Assembly (NCBI RefSeq): GCF_018603905.1
Contig: NZ_JAHFZZ010000003.1
Span: forward strand, 124,001-188,000
Length of the DNA: 64,000 bases
Origin: Nonomuraea sp. NEAU-A123
GTDB taxonomy: Bacteria; Actinomycetota; Actinomycetes; Streptosporangiales; Streptosporangiaceae
Direction of reading: 5' to 3'
Shown here: piece by piece, positions 17,982 to 26,240 of the stretch
Position numbering within the stretch: position 1 is the first letter of the stretch
How the letters are laid out: every line of letters starts with the position of its first letter
The notes under the pieces: generated by a model
Database searches by the model: none
The model's input: the letters and a program-made list of their open reading frames with translations, nothing else
Told to the model about the DNA's origin: nothing
Position numbers and translations under genes: made by a program

Positions 17982-18920
17982 ATGGCATCGAACACCCCTG
18001 ACCACCGCTCTCCGCTCCTCGTCTGGGGCGCACTGGTCATCGTCTACGTGGTGTGGGGATCGACGTACCTCGGCATCAAGATCACCGTCGAGACCGTGCC
18101 GCCGATGCTCAGCGGGGCAATGCGGTTCGTGACGGCGGCGCTGATCCTCGCCGGGGTGCTGATCGCCCGCAAGGGCTGGGCTCCGTTCCGGATGACCCGG
18201 TCCCAGTTCGGCGGGGCCGCGCTGGTGGGGCTGCTGCTTCTGACCAGCGGCAACGGCATGCTGGCCATAGCGGAGCAGCACGTGTCCAGCGGACTGGCCG
18301 CGCTGCTCGTCGCCTCCGTGCCGCTCTGGCTGGTGGTGTTCCGGATCGTGGTCAGGGACCGTCCGAAAGTGCTGACGCTGGCCGGCGTGCTGGTCGGGTT
18401 CGGCGGCGTGGCGGCCCTGTCGCTGAACGGCGGCGGCGGGCCGGCGAGCACCACCGGGATCGTGGTGGTCCTGGTGGCGTCGCTGTCGTGGTCGATCGGG
18501 TCGTTCCTGTCGGCACGGATCCCGATGCCGGCCAACCCGTTCGCGGCCAGCACGGTCGAGATGCTGGTCGGCGGGGCCGGGCTGGCCGTCACGGGACTGT
18601 CGGTGGGCGAACGGTTCGACGTCACGGCCGTCTCCGGGCGGTCATTGGCCGCGCTGACCTACCTGATCCTGGTCGGGTCGCTGGTCGGGTTCACCGCCTT
18701 CACCTGGCTGCTCACCAACGCGCCGATCTCGCTGGTGTCGACCTACGCGTACGTGAACCCCGCTGTGGCGGTGCTCCTCGGCGCGCTCATCGTGAACGAG
18801 CACGTGACCTCGCAGATCGTGCTGGGCGGGGTGGTGATCCTGCTGGGCGTCGCCCTCGTGGTGTCCACGGAGCGACGGTCCAAACCAGTACGACCCACGC
18901 CGGAAGAGGTCAGGGTCTAG
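17982..18920 (+). CDS. EamA/DMT-family transporter
   Basis: The 312-residue protein is a ten-helix drug/metabolite transporter made of two EamA repeats. VWGALVIVYVVWGSTYLGIK (W-G-S/T motif) opens the first, and TLAGVLVGFGGVAALSLNGG and ASLSWSIGSFLSARI lie at the repeat boundary. STYAYVNPAVAVLLGALIVNE is the classical final helix signature. Substrate cannot be inferred. The ATG at 17982 has TCAGGAGCT directly upstream; an upstream TTG in frame is less likely. Its 3' end overlaps the convergent gene by 4 bp. Confidence 0.9.
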   Translation: MASNTPDHRSPLLVWGALVIVYVVWGSTYLGIKITVETVPPMLSGAMRFVTAALILAGVLIARKGWAPFRMTRSQFGGAALVGLLLLTSGNGMLAIAEQHVSSGLAALLVASVPLWLVVFRIVVRDRPKVLTLAGVLVGFGGVAALSLNGGGGPASTTGIVVVLVASLSWSIGSFLSARIPMPANPFAASTVEMLVGGAGLAVTGLSVGERFDVTAVSGRSLAALTYLILVGSLVGFTAFTWLLTNAPISLVSTYAYVNPAVAVLLGALIVNEHVTSQIVLGGVVILLGVALVVSTERRSKPVRPTPEEVRV

Positions 18921-19750
18921 AAGGCGTTGAGGATCGGGACGAGATACTCCTCCTCGTAGTCGAGGTGCGCCTCCAGCTCGGTCGTGAGCCGTTCCACCTC
19001 CGCGAGCACCCGATCGGCGGCCACATCCGGCTCGCTGTCCGCCAGTAGCCGCTGGAGCTCGCCGAGGAGCCGGGCGACCGTCTCGTGCTCGTCACGCAGC
19101 CGGTCCATGACCGGGCCGAGCTCGGGATACTGCCCTTCGACCCCGGGGAACATCCTCGCGTCCTCGATGGCGTGATGGTGATGGAGGCCCTGGCACAGGG
19201 TCAGGCAGTTGACGCGCAACTGCACGCCCAGCCCGCCGGTCCCGGACGCGGCGACCTCCTTGCGGATCAGCCGCAGCTCCCGGCGGAACGCGTCGTGGAC
19301 CGCCACCAGCATGTCACCCCCTCGGCCGGCGTTCGGAGCACCGCCGCCGAGCGGGGTCAGCGCGACCACAGGGATGACCCGGCTCGTCTTCGCCTGGTAG
19401 GCGGCCCAGCCCGGATCCAGCTCGACCGCACGGGCGAAGGCGCTGTCGCGCTCCTCGCCTTCCAGGACGACCGCCTCCGCCTGGTAGGTGAAGACGCCGT
19501 CCTCCACCTTCACCCTCGGCTCGGCGAGCAGGTTGTGGTACCAGGCCGGGTGCCTGAGCGCCCCGCCGGCGGAGGCGATGATCAGCATCCGGCCGCCGTC
19601 CGGCAGGTAGCCGACAGGGGTGGTGTGGCCGGCCCCGGTCCGGGCGCCGGTGGTCGTCAGAAGGAGCAACCGGGCGCCGTCGAACATGGCGACCTGTCCC
19701 TGGTTGGCGCGGAACTCGTCGATGATCTGCTGATTGAAGTCTTGGGGCAT
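18917..19750 (-). CDS. Deazaflavin (F420)-dependent nitroreductase-type domain fused to hemerythrin HHE domain
   Basis: The product has 277 aa. Residues 1-130 match the DUF385/Ddn-type split-barrel fold that binds F420: FDGARLLLLTTTGARTGAGHTTPVGYLPDGGR, then RHPAWYHNLLAEPRVKVEDG. Residues about 145-275 form a hemerythrin-like four-helix bundle with candidate iron ligands in HHHHAIEDARMFP, LRDEHETVARLL and EAHLDYEEEYLVPIL. A single protein could thus couple an F420 oxidoreductase to a di-iron or oxygen-sensing bundle. The reaction is unknown. Confidence 0.83.
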   Translation of the reverse strand: MPQDFNQQIIDEFRANQGQVAMFDGARLLLLTTTGARTGAGHTTPVGYLPDGGRMLIIASAGGALRHPAWYHNLLAEPRVKVEDGVFTYQAEAVVLEGEERDSAFARAVELDPGWAAYQAKTSRVIPVVALTPLGGGAPNAGRGGDMLVAVHDAFRRELRLIRKEVAASGTGGLGVQLRVNCLTLCQGLHHHHAIEDARMFPGVEGQYPELGPVMDRLRDEHETVARLLGELQRLLADSEPDVAADRVLAEVERLTTELEAHLDYEEEYLVPILNAF

Positions 19751-20090
19751 GCTCTGCTTGCTCTCCAGATGTGAAAGTCACGGGGTTGGCCATGCGGGGG
19801 CGCACGGCACGCCGTACCGGCCTCGGGCGGAGAGCCTCGATGAGCACGCGGAAAGGGGACGGTCAGGCGATCGCCGGACCGTCGGGCAGCACAGGGTTTC
19901 GCGTGCGACGGTGGTGCGGGGCACCACCGGGCGCGGGGACGACGCGCGGGCGCGCGATCAGATCAGGCGCTGCCTGTGAAGTGAGAAGTCACGACATCAT
20001 CCCCTACAACCGGTGCCTCCATGCCGCCGACGTCCTCCGGCCGGCGACACGCGACAAGAGCCCAATTACAGGGCCCAACCCCACAAAATG
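19751..20090. other. Intergenic region, no gene seen
   Basis: About 340 bp lie between the end of the hisC-like gene and the start of the nitroreductase-hemerythrin gene on the same strand. A minus-strand hairpin-like GGGCCC..GGGCTC near 20060-20080 may end the aminotransferase transcript. The rest presumably carries the promoter of the downstream gene. No tRNA or credible ORF was found. Confidence 0.45.
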
Positions 20091-21152
20091 TCAACTCGCC
20101 TTGAAAGCCGCCGCGGCCGCGAGGAACGCGTCGTTCGCCTCCGGATCGCCGATCGACACGCGGGCGCCCTCCCCCGCGAACGGCCGCACCGCCACGCCCT
20201 CGGCCGCGCACGCCGCCGCGAAGTCGAGCGTGCGGTCGCCGAGGCGCAGCCAGACGAAGTTCGCCTCGGTCAGGGGGACCGTCCAGCCCTGGGCGATGAG
20301 CGACTCGCGTACCCGGGTCCGCTCCTTGACCACCGTGTCGACCCGCTCCAGCAGCTCGTCCTCCGCGCGCAGGGAGGCGATCGCCGCGATCTGCGCGAGG
20401 TGGTTGACGGCGAACGGGATGATCGTCTTCCGTACGGCCGACGCCACCGGCTCGTGCCCCACCACGTAACCGACCCGCAGCCCCGCCAGCCCGTACGCCT
20501 TGGAGAAGGTCCGCAGGACGCAGACGTTCGGCCGGTCGCGGTAGAGGGTGAGGCCGTCGGGCACGTCCTCGTCGCGCACGTACTCGCGGTAGGCCTCGTC
20601 CAGCACCACCAGCACGTCCTCGGGCACCCGGTCGAGGAAGGCCACCAGCTCGGCCTCGCGGATCGCGGTGCCGGTGGGATTGTTGGGATTGCAGACGAGG
20701 ATCATGCGCGTCCGGTCGGTGATCGCCTCGGCCATGGCGTCCAGATCGTGGTCCTCACCGGCCAGCGGCACCCTGACGGACTCCACCCCGGCCAGGTCGG
20801 CCAGCAGCGGGTACGCCTCGAACGACCGCCACGCGTAGATCACCTCACCGCCCGGCTCCCCCACGGCCTCGAACAACTGCTGCGCCACGGTGACGGACCC
20901 CGCGCCGAGCGCGATGTGCTCGGCCGGCACCCCGAACCGCTCCGCGATGGCCTCGGTCAACTTGATCGCCCCCGGGTCGGGGTAGCGATTGACCTGCCGC
21001 GCCCCTTCGGCGATCGCCTCGACCACGGACGGCAACGGGTCGTAGGGCGACTCGTTGGAGGAGAGCTTGTACGAGCGGCCGTCAACGGTGCTCACGGCCT
21101 TACCCGGCTTGTACGCCGGCATGGTGTCCAGAATCGCGCGGAAACGAGGCAT
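20091..21152 (-). CDS. hisC: Histidinol-phosphate / aromatic aminotransferase (class I/II PLP)
   Basis: The 353-residue PLP enzyme of the HisC family has [15 protein letters not shown] near the N-terminus, [16 protein letters not shown] for PLP phosphate contact and CNPNNPTGT (about 185). LDEAYREYV carries the aspartate-tyrosine pair, and [15 protein letters not shown] includes the Schiff-base lysine. Such stand-alone copies outside the his operon often act in phenylalanine/tyrosine transamination (Pat), so the substrate may be an aromatic amino acid. The gene symbol is therefore family-level. Confidence 0.88.
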   Translation of the reverse strand: MPRFRAILDTMPAYKPGKAVSTVDGRSYKLSSNESPYDPLPSVVEAIAEGARQVNRYPDPGAIKLTEAIAERFGVPAEHIALGAGSVTVAQQLFEAVGEPGGEVIYAWRSFEAYPLLADLAGVESVRVPLAGEDHDLDAMAEAITDRTRMILVCNPNNPTGTAIREAELVAFLDRVPEDVLVVLDEAYREYVRDEDVPDGLTLYRDRPNVCVLRTFSKAYGLAGLRVGYVVGHEPVASAVRKTIIPFAVNHLAQIAAIASLRAEDELLERVDTVVKERTRVRESLIAQGWTVPLTEANFVWLRLGDRTLDFAAACAAEGVAVRPFAGEGARVSIGDPEANDAFLAAAAAFKAS

Positions 21153-21205
21153 GGCATCACCCTAAAAGAAGCCGCCCGGCATGGCAGCACCGGGAGGTCC
21201 GGTCG

Positions 21206-21871
21206 TTACTCCTTCAAGGAGCGCAGCATCGGGGGGTGGAGGAGTTCGGCGGGGCCGCGGCGGTGGAGTTTGGCCGGGCGGCCGCCGTCGCGGGTGGTGG
21301 TGGCGCCGGTCTCCACCAGGAAGCCCTCCGCCTTGGTGACCTTGCGGTGGAAGTTGCGGGGGTCCAGGGAGCGGCCCCAGACGATCTCGTACACGCGCCG
21401 CAGGTCCGCCACCGTGAACTCCGGGGGGCAGAAGGCGGCGCCCAGCGAGGTGTACTCCAGCTTCGCCCGCGCCCGTTCGATGCCGTCCTGCATGATGCGG
21501 CGGTGGTCGAAGGCCATCACCGACAGGGTGTCGACGGGCTGCCAGCTCATGTGGGCCTTCTCCGAGGCCGGGAGGTCGGGGGCGAGGCCCAGGTAGGCGA
21601 CGCTGACCACGCGCTGGCGGGGGTCGCGGTCCGGGTAACCGTACGTCTGGAGCTGCTCCAGGTGCACCGGGGCGCCGGGGAGGCCGGCGCGTTCGGCCAG
21701 GATGCGCTGGGCCGCCGCCGGAAGGTCCTCGTCGAGCTGGATGAAGCCGCCGGGCAGCGACCAGCGTCGCAGGAAGGGGGGATTGTCCCGGCGCCACACG
21801 AGCGCGCTCAGGGCCTGGCAGCGCACGGTGAGCACGACCAGGTCGACGCTGACCGGGATGCTCGGGACCAT
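21206..21871 (-). CDS. NrtR-like Nudix/winged-helix regulator
   Basis: The product has 221 aa. The N-terminal Nudix fold begins MVPSIPVSVDLVVLTV; its Nudix box reads GGFIQLDEDLPAAAQRILAERAGL, keeping the G, first E and R but losing two acidic residues of REUxEE, so hydrolysis looks impaired. The C-terminal winged helix (FTVADLRRVYEIVWGRSLDPRNFHRKV, then RDGGRPAKLHR) is that of NrtR regulators, which sense ADP-ribose-type ligands and control NAD synthesis genes. No NAD gene is adjacent, and targets are unknown. It is 19 bp from hisC's start on the same strand. Confidence 0.83.
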   Translation of the reverse strand: MVPSIPVSVDLVVLTVRCQALSALVWRRDNPPFLRRWSLPGGFIQLDEDLPAAAQRILAERAGLPGAPVHLEQLQTYGYPDRDPRQRVVSVAYLGLAPDLPASEKAHMSWQPVDTLSVMAFDHRRIMQDGIERARAKLEYTSLGAAFCPPEFTVADLRRVYEIVWGRSLDPRNFHRKVTKAEGFLVETGATTTRDGGRPAKLHRRGPAELLHPPMLRSLKE

Positions 21872-21924
21872 GGCAGGCACGTTACACGCCGAGCGGTCCG
21901 AGGCGGCCGAAGCGCCGGGAGCGG

Positions 21925-23712
21925 TCACGCCACGATGCGAACGTGGAGTGGCTCGGTGGTGGCCTTGCCCGAGGGGAGCCGCACGCCGACCTTGACCCAC
22001 TCGTCCGGCGGCACCTGGGTCCAGTCGAACGGCACCCAGGCCGTCTGCATGCCCTCCGGCAGGTCCTCCAGCGGGTCCTCGTCGAGCCAGCCCACCGCGG
22101 AGACCACCAGCTCCTTCAGCTCGTCCCCGTACTGGACGGTGATCGTGCCGTCCTTGAGGTTGTAGCCGCGCACCTCCATGCCGTCCTGGATGTCGCGGGA
22201 GCGCCGGATGGCGTCCACCGCGATCGGCCGCTGCCAGTCCTTGGTGATCTCCGTCTCCAGCGAGGGGGAGCCGCAGGTCATGAAATCGCTCCACATGTAG
22301 GAGACGATTTTCTGAACGTAGCGGCCGGCCATCGTGACGGCCTGGTCGAGGCGTTCCTTGTCGGTCTTGCCGCGGGTGCCCTGCGGGGCGCACGGGTGGT
22401 CGCCCGAGGGCTCGAACGCCTCGACGTTCGCCCAGAGCTGCACGTCGTAGCCCGCCTGGAGCATCTGCTCACGGGCCGTGGACATCTCGCGGTAGTAGTC
22501 GCGGGTCGAGCCGTGGTAGGCCGTGCCGTACGTGGTCTCGCCGACGACGGGGCGCAGCCGCGCGTCCACCTCGGTGTCGCGTTGGTCGGGCCAGAACAGG
22601 CCGACCTTGCCGGTGCCGCGGCTGTCCTGCGGCGCGATGATGCCCACCCCGGTCTTGGCCAGCGCCACGAACGCCTCGGCCACCTGCTTGGGCGTCTGCC
22701 CGAAGGGGACGCGCTTGCGGGCGTCGAGGTAGGGGCTGATGAGGATGGGCTTGCCCGGCAGCTCCTGCTCCACGATCTGGTGCTGCTCGGCGTACACCTT
22801 GAGGGTGGGGTTGTCGGCGAGCGTGTCGGCCATCTGCACCTCGAACGGCTGGTAGACGCCGCCGAGCGAGGCGCGGTCGGCGAAGCGCACGCCGTAGTCC
22901 TGCAGGATACGGCGGGTCAGCGTCCTGAGCGTGTTGATGTGCTTGTCGTTGGCCTTGGTCGGGGTTTTGGGGTCGCGCGGCGCGAGCGGCATCGCCGGGA
23001 AGACCCGCACACCGAACTGGTCGCCGAGGTCGAGAAGCTGCTCCAGGCTGTCGGTGTCCGAGCCCGCGACGAGGATCAGGTCGTACGGCTTGGGCTTGGT
23101 GAAGTCGCAGGTGGCGTCGTCGGAGCCGTCCATCGGGGTGAGCATGCGGAAGTACACCCGCTTGCCCACAGTGATCTTGCGTTCCATCTGGGAGCAGCGG
23201 AACAGGGCGGGCCCGAACGACTCGTCGGTGCGATAGGCGTACGTGCGGGAGATCCGGTTCGCCGGGTTCGCCCGCTGTAGATCGCGTTCGGCCGCGTCGC
23301 GGCAGCTCAGGCCGTCTTCCACACAGTCCTTGTAGAGCGGGTCGAGCTCGCCGCCCTTGGTCTCCACGCGGCCTTCGTCGTCGGTAGTACGGAACTGCAG
23401 GCCGTAGCCGATCCTGATGACCGTGTCGCCGCCGAGGTCGTGGATGTCCTCCATCTGGTGGCGCCATGTGCAGACGTTCGACTTGGGGGTGATCCAGTAA
23501 CCGGTGACGGCGTACGGGGCCTTCTCCTTGGTCTCGAACGTTCCACAGGGGTCGGTGAACTCGCTCACCTTCGGTGTGGGCTCCGTGCGGGTCGGCGTCG
23601 CCTTGACCTGCTGGCTGGCCTTCTTGGGAGGTTCGTCGTTGGGCAGCACGACGACCACGGCCGCGACGGCGGCCAGGATCGCAGCGCCGAGGAGCACAAG
23701 GAGCCAGCGCAC
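21925..23712 (-). CDS. Exported DUF4434-like (glycosidase-fold) protein
   Basis: The product has 595 aa. It opens with an N-terminal membrane anchor or signal (WLLVLLGAAILAAVAAVVVVLP) and a Pro/Thr-rich stalk. A region starting VTGYWITPKSNVCTWRHQ and LGGDTVIRIGYGLQF follows, resembling the first strands of DUF4434 TIM-barrel proteins related to PgaB-type hydrolases. Conserved-looking elements later are LGGVYQPFEVQ, GKPILISPYLDARKR, VGIIAPQDSRGTG and DVQLWANVEAFEP, typical of barrel strands ending in acidic residues. A small beta domain ends the chain. Beside glycosyltransferases it may trim or modify an exported polysaccharide. The start is GTG. Confidence 0.7.
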   Translation of the reverse strand: MRWLLVLLGAAILAAVAAVVVVLPNDEPPKKASQQVKATPTRTEPTPKVSEFTDPCGTFETKEKAPYAVTGYWITPKSNVCTWRHQMEDIHDLGGDTVIRIGYGLQFRTTDDEGRVETKGGELDPLYKDCVEDGLSCRDAAERDLQRANPANRISRTYAYRTDESFGPALFRCSQMERKITVGKRVYFRMLTPMDGSDDATCDFTKPKPYDLILVAGSDTDSLEQLLDLGDQFGVRVFPAMPLAPRDPKTPTKANDKHINTLRTLTRRILQDYGVRFADRASLGGVYQPFEVQMADTLADNPTLKVYAEQHQIVEQELPGKPILISPYLDARKRVPFGQTPKQVAEAFVALAKTGVGIIAPQDSRGTGKVGLFWPDQRDTEVDARLRPVVGETTYGTAYHGSTRDYYREMSTAREQMLQAGYDVQLWANVEAFEPSGDHPCAPQGTRGKTDKERLDQAVTMAGRYVQKIVSYMWSDFMTCGSPSLETEITKDWQRPIAVDAIRRSRDIQDGMEVRGYNLKDGTITVQYGDELKELVVSAVGWLDEDPLEDLPEGMQTAWVPFDWTQVPPDEWVKVGVRLPSGKATTEPLHVRIVA

Positions 23713-23754
23713 GTGAGGAACCTACCGCCCTAATGATCTGCCGAAGATAAGCCG

Positions 23755-24843
23755 CTAGTTCTTGACGCCGGCCCACGATTCGAGCTGGGCCACGAACCTC
23801 TTGGCCGAGTTGGGCCAGTGGTGGTTCGCCCGGGCCGCCGCGTAGCCGCGCGCGCCCTGCGCCCGCCGCTCCCGCACGTCGTCCCGCAGCGTCAGCACGG
23901 CCTGCGCCACGGCTTTCGGGTCCTCCCACGGTACGACGACGCCGCTGTCGTACCGCTCGACCAGCTCGACCGCGCGCGGGGACGGGGTCGTGATGACCGG
24001 GATGCCGTGGGCCATGTACTCGACGATCTTCGTGGGCATCGAGTGGCGGTAGTTCGGCTCGTCGTGCAGCAGGGAGAGCCCGGCCAGCGCGCCGTCGAGC
24101 CGCTTCAGCGCCTCGTCGTTCGGCATGAAGTCGCGCCACTCCAGCAGGCCCTCCGTGACGGCCTGGTTGAGCACCGGACGGCTCTGCGGGTCGGCGTAGC
24201 CGATCAGCTCCACCGCCACCCGGTACGGCTGGAGCAACCGGGCCACTTCGACAGCGTCCATCACGCCCCGCGCCCTGGACAGCCAGCCCAGGTACACCAC
24301 CCGGTCGTCGCCGGGCGGCGTGACCGAGTCGGGGACCCAGGTCTCGTTCGGCACGATCAGGTGGGCGTGCTTGAACCGGCCCGCGTAGGCCGTCTCGGCC
24401 AGCAGCAGGTGCAGGTAGCGCTCGGCCGTGCTCTCCAGCATCCGGGCGAGGAAACGCATCGGGGGACGCAGCAGCGACGGCAGCCACGGCTTGAGCGAGA
24501 GCGTCGCCGGAGTGTCCTCGTGCACGTCCCAGACCACGGGCGGGCGGTTGCGCACCCCCCAGATCGCGAACAGCAGCTCGGGGTCGTGCACCAGCACGAG
24601 ATCGACCTTGCGCCGCATGCGCTTGAACAGCCTGCGGGCGGCCCAGACCGCGGCGATGCGCTTACGCTGAGCCGCCCTGGGCAGATCGACGCCGGTGACC
24701 CAAGGACGGGGTACGAGCCCGTGGGCGGTGAACGAGGCGGCATACGTGACCTCATGACCAGCATCCACGAGGGCACGGATCTGCCTATGCAGAATCCTCG
24801 CGTCCTCGGGGTTATGCACCACCGTCATGACGAGCACGTGCAC
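23755..24843 (-). CDS. Glycosyltransferase family 4
   Basis: The 362-residue GT-B enzyme starts VHVLVMTVVHNPEDARILHRQ, which is common in glycan-locus GT4 proteins. The C-terminal nucleotide-sugar site shows VVYLGWLSRARGVMDAVEVA and then SMPTKIVEYMAHGIPVITT, the E-x7-E-like region. It would transfer a sugar from a nucleotide donor on the cytoplasmic face. The GTG at 24843 was chosen because GGAGGG lies 9 nt upstream; it follows the dehydrogenase gene by 19 bp in the same direction, so the two are probably in one operon. Confidence 0.87.
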   Translation of the reverse strand: MHVLVMTVVHNPEDARILHRQIRALVDAGHEVTYAASFTAHGLVPRPWVTGVDLPRAAQRKRIAAVWAARRLFKRMRRKVDLVLVHDPELLFAIWGVRNRPPVVWDVHEDTPATLSLKPWLPSLLRPPMRFLARMLESTAERYLHLLLAETAYAGRFKHAHLIVPNETWVPDSVTPPGDDRVVYLGWLSRARGVMDAVEVARLLQPYRVAVELIGYADPQSRPVLNQAVTEGLLEWRDFMPNDEALKRLDGALAGLSLLHDEPNYRHSMPTKIVEYMAHGIPVITTPSPRAVELVERYDSGVVVPWEDPKAVAQAVLTLRDDVRERRAQGARGYAAARANHHWPNSAKRFVAQLESWAGVKN

Positions 24844-24862
24844 TGCGCGCAACCCTCCGTCG

Positions 24863-26125
24863 CTACAGCCGCTCGACGCGTTCACCCTCGGTGAGAACAC
24901 CGCGGGTGTCGAGCACGAGCCTGGCCTTCGCCTCGACCATGTCGAGGTCGAACGCGGCGTGCTGCTGCAGCAGCAGTGTCACGTCGGCGTCGACCACGGC
25001 CTCGGCCAGATCTTCTTCCCGTGGCACCGGAGTGCCGTCTACGGACCATTCCTGGACATACGGATCAATGAACGAAAGATCGGCGCCCAATTCCAGCAGC
25101 GCACGCGCCACCGGCAGGGCCGGGGTCTCCCGCTCATCGGCGATGTCCGGCTTGTAGGTCACGCCGAGCATAACCACCTTGGCGCCATTTACGGGCTTTT
25201 TATGCCTGTTGAGCAGACGCTGTACCCGTGCCACCACATAGGACGGCATCCGCTCATTGATCTCCTGGGCCAGCTCGACGAACCTGAACGGGTAGCCGAG
25301 CTTGCGCACCGTGTAGGACAGGTACGACGGGTCGACGGGGATGCAGTGCCCGCCGACGCCGGGACCGGGCAGGAACTTCTGGAAGCCGAACGGCTTGGTG
25401 GCCGCGGCCTCGATCGACTCCCACAGGTCGATCCCGAGCTCGTCGCAGAAGATCGCCATCTCGTTGACGAGGGCGATGTTGACGTGCCGATAGGTGTTCT
25501 CGAGCAGCTTGGCCATCTCGGCCTCGCGGGTGCCGCTGACCTGCACGACCTGTTCGATGAACTGGCCGTAGAACGCCGTCGCGCGGTCGCGGCAGGTGCT
25601 CGTGTAGCCCCCGACCACCTTGGGCGTGTTGCGCAGCCCGAACTTGGGGTTGCCCGGGTCGATGCGCTCGGGCGAGAAGGCCAGGTGGAAGTCTTCCCCC
25701 GCCACCAGACCCGAGCCCTCGAGGATCGGGCGGGCCACCTCGTCGGTGGTGCCCGGCCACGTCGTGGACTCGAGCACGACCAGCGTGCCCTTGCTCAGGT
25801 TGCGCGCGACCGACCCGGTGGCGCCCTCGACGGAGGAGAGGTCCGGACGGTGGTCCTCATCCAGCGGGGTGGGCACGCAGATGACGATCGTGTTGCTCCG
25901 GGCCAGCACGGTTTCGTCGAGCGTGGCGCTGAACCCGTTGGCCAGCATGTGCTCGAGGTCGGCGTCGGTCAGGTCATCGATGTAGGACTGTCCGGCGTTG
26001 AGCGCCTCGACCTTGCGAGGGTCCACGTCCACGCCGACGACCCGCATACCGGCGGCTACCGCCTCCTTGGCGAGCGGCATGCCGACGTAGCCCAGACCGA
26101 TGACAGCCAAGTCGATTTCTGTCAC
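24863..26125 (-). CDS. wecC: UDP-N-acetyl-D-mannosamine (or GlcNAc) 6-dehydrogenase
   Basis: The 420-residue nucleotide-sugar dehydrogenase oxidises C6 of a UDP-N-acetylhexosamine to the uronic acid using two NAD+. The Rossmann start is IDLAVIGLGYVGMPLA; the catalytic cysteine sits in GPGVGGHCIPVDPSYL, the form typical of WecC/WbpA rather than Ugd; the middle helix has KLLENTYRHVNIALVNEMA. Together with the UDP-GlcNAc 2-epimerase gene 2 kb away, the likely product is UDP-ManNAcA. The gene symbol rests on this pairing. The start is GTG. Confidence 0.87.
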   Translation of the reverse strand: MTEIDLAVIGLGYVGMPLAKEAVAAGMRVVGVDVDPRKVEALNAGQSYIDDLTDADLEHMLANGFSATLDETVLARSNTIVICVPTPLDEDHRPDLSSVEGATGSVARNLSKGTLVVLESTTWPGTTDEVARPILEGSGLVAGEDFHLAFSPERIDPGNPKFGLRNTPKVVGGYTSTCRDRATAFYGQFIEQVVQVSGTREAEMAKLLENTYRHVNIALVNEMAIFCDELGIDLWESIEAAATKPFGFQKFLPGPGVGGHCIPVDPSYLSYTVRKLGYPFRFVELAQEINERMPSYVVARVQRLLNRHKKPVNGAKVVMLGVTYKPDIADERETPALPVARALLELGADLSFIDPYVQEWSVDGTPVPREEDLAEAVVDADVTLLLQQHAAFDLDMVEAKARLVLDTRGVLTEGERVERL

Positions 26126-26240
26126 AGCTGTGCCTTAGGGAGCCGGAAACAACACTTCATGGTCGCAAAGGTTATCTCAAGTCCACCTAGCTCACGCCTA
26201 ATGCGACCGAACCCGTCAGAACAGACAGCCAATCCCAAGG

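Noticed and set aside
20013..21596. Long open frames opposite or beside clear genes (for example 20013-21596, 28.0-29.1 minus, 44.1-45.6 plus, 50.4-51.6 minus)
   Set aside because: High third-position GC opens antisense frames; these lack family motifs, are Arg/Gly/Val-rich and mirror well-supported genes.
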